From the NCBI GenBank assembly GCA_946811185.2, contig OX328112.1, positions 23,651,558-23,715,557 on the forward strand: a DNA stretch of 64,000 bases. Direction: 5' to 3'. The notes beneath the pieces were generated by a model that saw nothing but the letters and a program-made list of their open reading frames with translations, ran no database searches and had not been told where the DNA came from. Shown in pieces: positions 12,434-23,000 of the stretch. The translations under genes were made by a program, and so were the position numbers. Origin of the DNA: Hippopus hippopus. Its lineage: Eukaryota > Mollusca > Bivalvia > Cardiida > Cardiidae. Each line of letters starts with the position of its first letter. The first letter of the stretch is position 1.

Positions 12434-12971
12434 AGGTGGCCCTTCAGATTTTGGGACGAAAATTTTACAAAAATACAAAAAAATCATCCTTATACTCCCA
12501 AAGCCTTTTAATTTTCATTCATAAAACCCCAGTAGTCGAAAACCATCCGACAACAAGAGAAATTAGAGATTTACTACGGCCCAGGTCGACAACGACGGAA
12601 AACACGTTCTATTTTTACATGAGCAACTCGCTCATTTACATACCGGAAATACACAGACAAAGCTTCAAACATAGCGTCCGAAGAAGACATTGTGGAAAAT
12701 AATTACATGTTTGTTATGCTATGAAATTTAAGCGTCATTAGTTACGTGCCAGTCACTTGACATTCCCACAATGCTTTTTTGATTTCTGGCGCGAAATCTA
12801 AAAATACCTTAAGAGGCAACGTAGCCTTTTAAGGGAATACCATCAAAAAAATTTTTTTTTGTAATTTTATGATTCTTAATTATTGATGATTTGTATTGTT
12901 TTTTCATATAAATTTCAGTGATATATATATTTTTTAATTTGGTGAGATGTGAAAAATCTAAATACCCACCT
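12434..12971. mobile_element. R7 copy 1: TTAA-flanked MITE (piggyBac-like duplication)
   Basis: 538 bp bounded by inverted ends AGGTGG/CCACCT and flanked on both sides by TTAA (12430-12433, 12972-12975). Nearly identical to 24818-25338. TTAA target duplications are typical of piggyBac-type transposition. No transposase; the 94-aa open frame overlapping it is not conserved because copy 2 lacks an internal A-rich stretch. Confidence 0.8.
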
Positions 12972-13164
12972 TTAACGAAAAGTTATTATGAAAAAACAAA
13001 ATATTAGTTGATTATAACGAAATCACATTTCGACAAAACGAAATGATGATTCGTTTTCATAAAATAATAATTCGTTTTAAAGAGGCAGTTATTCGTTTTA
13101 ATGAAATCCTATTTCGATTAAACGAAATTACAATTCGCTAAAACCAATAATTTAATTTACAGAC

Positions 13165-13692
13165 GACAAATTCGATGGTTCTCAAATAACTGGACTTTCC
13201 TTTTTAGCAGGATAGAAAAGGAAACATTATGGAAAAAAGAGAAAATGCTGGTTACAAGTATTTTCTCCTTTTCCCGTAATGTTTTCATGAGCTTTCTACC
13301 TCGAGGTCGCAAAAAAATGGAGTTGTTTGGCAAAGGGTTAAATTACAGAAGATTTTGGCCTCATTTCAAGTGACATAGGCTTGGGAGACATGATATTTGA
13401 GAATACTAACAGTTTACAGCATGACAGAATTAGTATGGCGACAACTCCCTTATTCATGCTTTAATTCAAATCATCTGTCTTAAATTTTTACCATACAATC
13501 TCGTATCAGAAAGTGAGCTTTTTGAAAACAATGTAGGAAAAGGAGAAAATGCTGGTAACCAGTACTTTCTCCTTTTCCCACAATGTTTTCTATACTTTCA
13601 AAGACAAAGCTTATTATTTTAGCCATATGTAAGATGTCGTCTGCAAATGCTCTCAATTTGGTCTAAAATTTTGTCGTCTGGTAAACGGCTAA
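13165..13692. mobile_element. Two R3 MITEs
   Basis: Copies about 13165-13341 and 13478-13692, about 90 bp downstream of the gene A stop. Confidence 0.65.
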
Positions 13693-13781
13693 ACGAAAGA
13701 GACAATCAGGATCTCACAGCTTTTTTTCGAGGGCTATTTAAATATTTTCAAAGAAAGTAATAACTATTCTTAATATATAAT

Positions 13782-13880
13782 TTATAAGACAACAAAATAA
13801 GAATCTGGACTGGGGTAGACTGTCTGTGTGGAGTTTACATGGTCGATAGATGGCGCCTCGTTACAGTCTTGACGAATTAT
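13782..13880 (-). CDS. Gene A exon 8: terminal exon
   Basis: 99 bp including TAA; acceptor ttatgttatag. Encodes IIRQDC, the sequon-containing VNSTQTVYP and a hydrophobic end YFVVL. Matches IIHQGC and VNSTQTVLP of gene B. Confidence 0.87.
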   Translation of the reverse strand: MIRQDCNEAPSIDHVNSTQTVYPSPDSYFVVL

Positions 13881-13999
13881 CTATAACATAAAAGTACAGG
13901 TGATGATCGTGTGATACAACTGCATGTAGCTTCATTACATACAATGTACTTGTCTTTTCATGTACATTTCAGTTCAATAATCAAATTCAAGTTATGATC

Positions 14000-14057
<58 letters not shown>

Positions 14058-17000
14058 GAGACACAGAGAGAGAGACAGATTTGACTGATTGTATGGTGTT
14101 TAACGCCGTTTTCAACATTATTTCAGTTATATCGCGGCGGCCAGTGCACCTATCCATGCTTTCCTGGAGTCTTTTACCAGTACTCCGCACAATCTTCTTT
14201 CCAAGCCACTGCCTGCTTTCCCACAAAATCATCGTCGAAACAATGGTCAGCGGTGGGAGAGGAATGAATCCTGTCGCAGTGACTATCATCAATCCTCGGA
14301 AAGAAATTGGCCGAGCCAGGGGTCGTAGCCAGGGATCGAACCCTGGACCCCGTGTTCTCAAGTCCTGCACGCTACCGACTGAGCTACCGGGGCTCGGCGA
14401 GAGAGACAGAGAGAGTCACTTCATTATAACTCGAATCAGTAATTTTTACAATTTTCGGGTGCGAAATATTAACGTAAACATGTATTATTTTTTATTTTGA
14501 TGATTCAAAATGTAACAAAAGGGTTAAATATTCATAATGGAAGAAATACTACATGATATTTTCTCTTATTACCTTCAAGAAAACATTGGAATTGCCCTAT
14601 AATTTTGATGATAGCATGTTGAGTTTATACCTTTATGCCTATTTCCGGTGCCTGTAAACAGCCAATGAACACGCCGTCCGAGCTCGGTTGTTTTTGTCCT
14701 TGAACGAATGAGGCCACAGGAATGTATGCTGGGATACTGTCGCAATTCTGCATGACCTGAAGCATGAATCAAAGCACTGACAGTACTGAAGATAATTTTT
14801 TCTTATATGCATAAAGCACAAAGAGGAAATTTAGGTAAACATATAATAGATTCTGTACAGTTTTTTCAACATGTATATCTGTAAAAGACACGTGTTGTTT
14901 TATTACGCCACGTTCTGCAGTCTGATCTTGATCAACAAATGTGCATCGAGTTGCGCTTAACAGCCTAAAGGCTTACTGTTTACAATACTGTATTTCAACG
15001 ACCCTTATGAAGAAGGTTTTTGAACACACTTTGGGAAAAGGCGAAAATGCCCATTACCATTGTTTTCTCTTTCTCCCACTATGTTTTCTACTCCTTCAAA
15101 GACAAATTCTTTCATTTAAGACTTATCTAATTTGTCGTCTGCAAGTGCTTTCAATATGGACAAGTCTTAAACTTTGTCGTCTGGTAGGTGTTAAGAGGCA
15201 CAAGAAACGTCTCTACCTATCAGATGGATAGATGTGGATATATAGCTGGCAACACGCCAAAAGGGGCATTCGGACATTTGCGTAAAGTGTCGTCTTGGGT
15301 CAGCCTGCGCAGTCCACGCAGGCTAATCCGAGACGGCACTTTACGACTACATTAGATTTTGTGCTACAGTAGACTTGCGCAAAACAGAAAATAAAAAAAA
15401 AAAAAAAAAACCGGAAAGTGTTGTTTCGGATTAATCTGCGCGGACTGTGCAGGCTGATCCGAAACGACATTTTACGCAAATGTTCGAATGCCCCTTTTCT
15501 CGTGTTTCAGGCCATATAGGATCTGACATGAGTTAAAAAATTGAGATAAAAAATTAATTAAACGAGCCAAGGGAAAATGTTACTAAGCGAGCCTTTGGCG
15601 AGCTTAATAACAATTTTTCGTGACGAGTTTAATAAAATTTTTATCGCATACGCCAACGAATGTCAGATTCTTTTTACCACATAACCATATTTCACAAATT
15701 AAAGGTAAGAAGATGTAAAACCATCTATAGATACACACGCTGTAATATCCAAAAAACCCTTTTTCTTCTATGAAATACCTACAAACTGACGTCAAAAATG
15801 ACGTCACACAATTGTGATATTAAACGTGTAGGCGATAAGAAAATTCGTAATGAATATATTTCACTAAAAACAAGGTAGGTTGTATGATAAATCATAATAA
15901 GAATATAATTAAGAGTTGTCTGGGAATATGGCTCACGATAGAATGTATGTGCTATGCTCTGGCAAAGGGGGGGGGGGCGGTTTGAGGCATCTCCGTCATA
16001 AATAATACCAAGCATGTCATCGCAGTGTTATGGATCCATAAAATCCATTTTGTATAAGAACCGACTGAATCTTGTGGTATACTGGTCATTTCACATGCAG
16101 AAAATAGACTGATAGTGAAAAGTTTCAACCCAGGTCAGCCTGCGCAGACAGCGCAGGCTGAACAGAGTCGACAGTCTTTGCAGATGTATTAAACTCCCTT
16201 CCACAAAGAATGACTCGAATAAGTTTTATTCTAACAATCCGACTCTAAAGACTCTGAAGAAATGGCGTTAGAAATCATTATGAGAAAAAGAGAAAATGCT
16301 GGTAATCAGCAATGTTTTCTATCGTTTCGAAGAAAAATCCCATTGTTTCAGTTTAATTTGACGCCTGCAAAGGCCTTCAATTTGGACAAGTAAAAAATTT
16401 TGTGGTGTTGCAAAGGGCAGAACTATTATTTACATTTGGTCCTTGTCGCCATTGGCTAGGTTTGGGAAGTCCACAACAGTTCATCGGTAGTCCCTCACTA
16501 CTGGCAGTGTTGTTGTTCGAGCAATGTCGCGCCATGTCTGCGTTCAAGTTTTGTTTGTTCGCCACAGCACCAATGACACAAAATTTTGCACAAGATGCCA
16601 ACACTGGGTAAGGAAATGATAGAGTGATTATTGAAGTTAGTTTGCAGTCACAAAGGAAGTAATTATGTCAAGAAACTGTTTTGATTTTTAGCACATTGTA
16701 TAACAAATCAGTTAAATGTGATCGGTCTAACCGGAACCAAGTACCGACATACGAATGCGCTATACCCGATCTACTTTCATTTTGCTAATACACCCCAATT
16801 TCAGTGCAGTCGCTACCGTCAATATACTTGTGTATCCAGCCCAACTATTAATGTCACCAGGGAAATTACCAGTTCTCGTTGATGCGCTGGTCAATTAGTC
16901 CCATTTACTCCTAAAGCTACTCTATAAAGCAATAAAATTAATTACTTTTATAATCAGGTAACACCCTCCCTTTTATCGTTGCTAAATATTGCTTTTCATA

Positions 17001-20000
17001 TTCGCTTTTCAAGAAGTTTAAATTTGATCTCCATATGATTATGAAGATTGGCATAAAATTGATCGATGAACATGGAAGAATAATTTGACGTTGCTGATGA
17101 TAACGAAGAGATCGTGGATTATGGTAACGATGATTTAAATAAAAAAGAAAAAAACACGACTGTATAGATGGTTAACATTTAAAATGATATTTGTTTACCT
17201 ACAAAGCTCTACTACAATGAAATTTTCAGTTACGAAATATAGAACCGGTTCTCTCTTTCTGCCAAGTAACCATTTTACTTTCTGATGTACAGGAACTTCC
17301 CATATAATTAAAAGTCTCAAGATTAAGAGCCTCACCCCTTTTGGGTGGTGTTTTGGCAAGGGATAGAATGGAGGCAAGTCCGGTTAGCTTAAACACTATA
17401 GACAAAAGCAACCATCATATTGCAATTTATTTGGTCCCATTTCTAGTTCGAATATGTCAGCTGTGTTTGATGGGCACTCTAAGGGTGTAGGAACTGCCAT
17501 TGTTTCAACTCAAAGATAGCAAATAATCAAACAACAACGACAAAAAAAAAACCAAAACCAACTAAAAACCTTGTACAGGAGTAAGTGAACTCGGCGGCCT
17601 AGTTGCCGTGGTAGTCATCAAGGTTGATGTTGTTGTTGCTGTTGTTGTTGCTGTCGTTGTTGATGCAGTTCGTGATACTGATGTGATCGGTGTTCGTGCG
17701 GAAGGATTTGTCTGTGAAGTATACTTAGGCACGAAACCCAAGTTTGCTGGAACGACAGAGAAAGTTAAAACGTACAAGTCAGTCATGATTTATGCCATTT
17801 GGGTTATGTAGTAGACTCATTTTGAAAATGATGTGACTGAAGAAGTTCTTTATGTGTACGCATTTTGTTCAAATTAAATTGATGGTGGGATATATGTTGT
17901 GTGAGGGATAAATACATATATCGGAAATCTTCGCTTTGAAACAGGAAAAGTCACAATAGTGATTCTTTGATGGCCTCCAGAAAATGAAATACATGTTCTA
18001 TCGGTCGTAATCTATGCAACCTTGCAAAAGTCAGGGGCAAAATTTGGCATGAAAATACAAGAATGATTACAGTTTGATAAAAGAAAGATGGAATGGTTAA
18101 CAAATGGCTGAAAATAAGTATAGATGTATACTACTATATGGCCAGCGACACGCGAAAAGGGGCATTCGGACATTTGCGTAAAGTGTCGTCTCGGTAAGCC
18201 TGTGCAGTCCGCGCAGGCTAATCCGAAACGACGCTTTCCGTTTTATGTAATTTTCTGTTTTGCGCAAGTCTACTGTATCACAAAATCTAATGTAGTCGTA
18301 AAGTGCCGTCTCGGATTAGCCTGCGCGGACTGCGCAGGCTGATCCGAGACGACACTTTACGCAAATGTCCGAATGCCCCTTTTCGCGTGTTGCAAGCCAT
18401 ATGTATGGCTTAGGGCACAGTGGAACAGATGTTAGGGTTAACTTATCAAAGGTTCGGTAAACAAGCAGTTAGTCAGTCCGAATAACTTAGGTGATGGAGC
18501 ATAAGACCTTTGAACGTCATATCCCGAGCCACTTGAGTCTGTGGGTTCAAGCCCCACGGCTGGCCATCTAAAATCAATATTAGTCTTTCGAAATCAGAAA
18601 AGCAGTATACAGATTCTATCGGTATCAACGTGACTCCCGCGATATACTTAGCATTCAATCGATTCCTTTATTAAAGATACACCTATACTCGTTTTCAACC
18701 AGTTGTCAGCCAGTTTTTAACCCATTTCATCCTTATTTTACGAAACTCTAATCAATCTTGTGTCATCATGCCAAATGTTGCTCACGATGGCTGCAAGGTT
18801 GCACAGATTACTACGGATAGAAAATGCATTTCATGCTTTGAAGGCCTTCCAAGCTATCGCTGTTGTCATTTCCGGTTCTAAATGAAGACAAATCCCTTGA
18901 ATTTCTGTATGCCGTACACCATATTTATCGATTATTTACGGACTATTTACGCAGCTGATCAATATCTAAACCACTATATACACTAAAATATTTTAACCGT
19001 GTTTTTCTCTCTGGCTGTAGAGAGGTATCTTTAAGGGTAGCGTTGGGCAGATGAGAAGCTTCACTTACCAAAAGCTTGGCAAACAGGCGGCACGCAGGTA
19101 TTGTCGGTATCAGTATCGTTCCCATCACATGGAAGGCCACAATTTCTTGGTTCCGGGTTCGTGCAAGTGCGCTGTCGGGTTCTGTGAGGTGAAAAACACG
19201 ATCCTTTACATGATGACCATGGACCCCAGTTTGACCACTGACCGTGTTGCTTGAATTCAGCTGAAGTTAGACGTGAAGATAAAATATATGAGCAGTGCTC
19301 TGTGAAAAGGGGGCTTAATGCATCTCCGTAATGCATTTAACAAAGCAATACATCAGCTGATGATTACGGATCAATAAAACCCATTTTGTATAACAACCTA
19401 TTCAGTCATGATGTAGAATGGTCCTTTAACACACGGAAAATTGACTAATAGCAAAAGGTTTCGGCCTAGGTCAGCCTGCGCGGACTGCGCAGGATGACCT
19501 GGGTTGATACTTTTTGCAGATGCAATAAGCCCCCTTTTCCAAGAGCACGGCTCATATATTATTATAGGATTTAAGCCATGCTATGTGAAAAGGGTGTTTA
19601 ATGCATCTGCTAAAATGATCGGCCGAAGTCAGGCTGCACAGTCCGCGCAGGCTGACCTGGGTCTACACTTTTTGTTATTGGTCAATTATCTTTATGTCAA
19701 AAGACCATTCTACCTCAGGTTTAAGTTGGTTGTTAGACAAAGTGGATTTTATTTTTGCACAATTAAGATATGACTTGCTTGGTATCATGCATCACGTATG
19801 CGTTAAACCCGTTTGGCAGAGCATGACTCTTCATCTCCGCGATCCATTATACCAAGCAGGTTATCATAATGGGGGCCATTCTTGTAAGTAAAATTATCTC
19901 CCTTGTCAGATAAAGAGTAAAGATAACCAAACAACAGATTGGTCCTTTTACCTGTATTCCTTTGTTTTTATCCTTGATTCCGTTGGGGATGTTGTGAGAA

Positions 20001-23000
20001 ATATAATGCGATTTATCATATATTTGTAAGGACTCCACAAAACTTTGAGGCAAATTTTGTTTCCAGTCTTCAGAGAAAAAAATAAAATTAACTTGTAAAA
20101 AAATTTGATAAGATTTGGTAAAGATTTTATCTGAAAAGCATATCTTTGTAGTGCAAGAAAATCAAGGATAAAAACCAAGTAATTCCCTCATCAGGACCAA
20201 TGTAGTACTGGAGAGGAATCAAGGGAAATAACTGAAGAATGATCCTCATTGGCCTGCAACACGCTAAAAGAGGCATTCGGACATTTGCGTAAAGTGTCGT
20301 CTCGGATCAGCCTGCGCACTCCGCGCAGGCTAATCCGAAACGACACTTTCCGTTTTTATGTAATTTTCTGTTTTGCGCAAGTCTACTGTAACACAAAATC
20401 TAATGTAGTCGTAAAGTGCCGTCTCGGATCAGCCTGCGCGGACTGCGCAGGCTGATCCGAGACGACACTTTACACAAATGTCCGAATGCCCCTTTTCGCG
20501 TGTTGCAGGCCATGTTAAAATAGATCCATAAAATCCATTTTGTTATCGTTATTGTATGGTGTTTAATGCCGTTTTCAACATTATTTCAGTTATATCGAGG
20601 CGGCCAGTGCACCTATTAATGCTTTCCTGGAGTCTCTTTTACCAGTACTCCGAATAATTTTCTTTTCAAGTCACTAGCTGCTTTCCCACATAACCATCGT
20701 CGAAACAATGATCAGCGGTGGGAAATGAATGAATCCTGTTTCAATGACTGTCATCAATCCCCGGAAAGAAATTGGCCGAGTCAGGGATCGAACCCACGAC
20801 CCTCTGTTCTCAAGTCCTGCACGCTATCGACTGAGCTACCGGGGCTCGGCAAAATCCATTTTGTCGAAAAACCGCCTAAACAATGAGGAAGAATGATCCT
20901 TGGACATGCAGAAAATTAACAAATAGATGTTTTAAAGATTGTCCAAAAAAAAGTCGTATAGAAGCGGTAATATGCACAATAATTGAGATTATCTTAGTAA
21001 AGTCTACAAATCAAAGGACTGAAAGTCTTTAAAAAAGCAGATTTGTCCTGCAGAATTCAAGGACGATATGCGGTTATGAATATGTAATATAGATATGAGG
21101 TATACTCTGGCAAAAGGGGACACAATGTATCTCCACGAAGCATGATACCAAGCAAGTCATCACATAATTATGGATCCCTAAAATCCATTTTTTTTTTACA
21201 CAACCGACTGAATCAAGGGGTAGAATGATCCTTTGACGTGCAGAAAATTTAAATATTGCGAAAAGTATCGGCCCATGTCAGCCTGCGCGGACTGCGCAGG
21301 CTGACATCGGTCGATACTTTTCGCAAATGCATTAAGCCCCCATTTCACAGAGCATGGCTGAAATATAAATATAACATCCTTTGTGTACATATGAACGGCA
21401 CTCCGGCAAAATGGGGTTTAATGCATCTCTGTAATGCAATTTACCAAATACGCCATCGCACAATTAGGGACCCAGAAAAATTCCATCTAGGCTAACAAGT
21501 AAGTGTATTTGGAGGTAGAATGGTACATAAGATAAAAGATTAAAGATAAGATTAAAGATACATAAGATTTACAAGCAGTAAAACAGTATCAAACATGTCA
21601 ACCTGTGCCAACTCCGCAGGCTGACATGGGCCCATACCTTTTGTAGATAATCAAACCTCCTTTTTCACAGAGTATAGCGCTTATTAACTCTTAGGCTGCT
21701 CGTAAGCGCGTATCACTGACCTTTTACGGACAGTGTAGATCAAGATCTACACTATCCGATAAGGAGATGTCCCCCCCCCCCCCGAAAATGAATTGAAATA
21801 ACATTATTCGAGTTTGTACTATTGGCTTGAGAGTTTCCCTGCAGGAACAGGGAAAAATCAAAGCTGGTCAGCCAAGCATGCTTTTAACACATTTCTAAAG
21901 CTCATATTGGTTCTTTATGAGAAGACAGATAAGCTAGCTCCTCAGTCTGACGCTTTTTTTCCCACTGTTATTAAACGTACACAACAGTTTAGTATATGCA
22001 GTAGTGACTACAGCTAGATTGGGGTGTTTTAACTCAAACTAATGTTCATCAGCCAAGGGTGACGGTCACATGGCAACGAAGTTATTGTCACCCTTGCCTA
22101 GCGAATATGGCTCAAATTTTCAGTAGACTTTCTAGAGCGCATGCGTAACCAGTCCGTGCTGTACACGTATATACGTTAGCGACTAGAGCGAGGTTGCAAT
22201 TCACGTATATTAGCGACAAACTTCAAGTGCAGTATGAAGAAATCTTGAGATTCCAACAAAGTATGTGAATTTACATTGTACCAGTTGCTGACTTACCCGT
22301 ACAGTCAAGGTCATGGACGATCGTTGCACACTGAAACCAAGCTCCGGTAAACTCCAAAGGGTTAACTGTAATAAGAATAATAAAAAATAATAAAATGATG
22401 ACGATAATAATAATAATAATAATAATAACAATGATAATAATAATAATAATTTTCATAATAATAATAATGATGATAATGATGATTATGATGATTATGATGT
22501 TTCCATTTTGTGACGGTAAAATATTTAAGCTAAAACCAATATCTAAGTCAAAACCAAAACTTTTACTATTGGGCTATTTTGTGCATGTCAAAGGACCATT
22601 TTCACGTCATTATACAGTCGACTGTTAGAGAAAATGGATTGTAAGGAACCATTTTCATAAATATTATGATGATTTGCATTGTATACTGCATCACGGAGAT
22701 ACAATAAACACCCTTTTGTCAGAGTGCCGCTCAAATACTTTCTATGATGGATTTCTTTCTCTTCTGGATGTCGGATATTTTAGAAAGAAGATCAGTCTGC
22801 ACGTTCTGTGCAGACTGATCTTAATCTAAGCTATCGGTAAAGGATACTCGTGTAATCTTTCACGGTGGACGTATTCATTAAAACGAATGGAAGGTTAATA
22901 ATGGATTGCAACACGCGAAAAGGGGCAATCGGATATTTGCGTAAAGTGTCGTCTCGGATCAGCCTGCGCAGTCCGCGCAGGCTAATCCGAGACGGCACTT

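Noticed and set aside
12418..12702. 94-codon frame in the R7 element
   Set aside because: Not preserved in the second R7 copy, which has an internal deletion.
13987..14500. Frames of 127 and 168 codons on both strands
   Set aside because: Composed of the (GA)n microsatellite and the tRNA-derived SINE.
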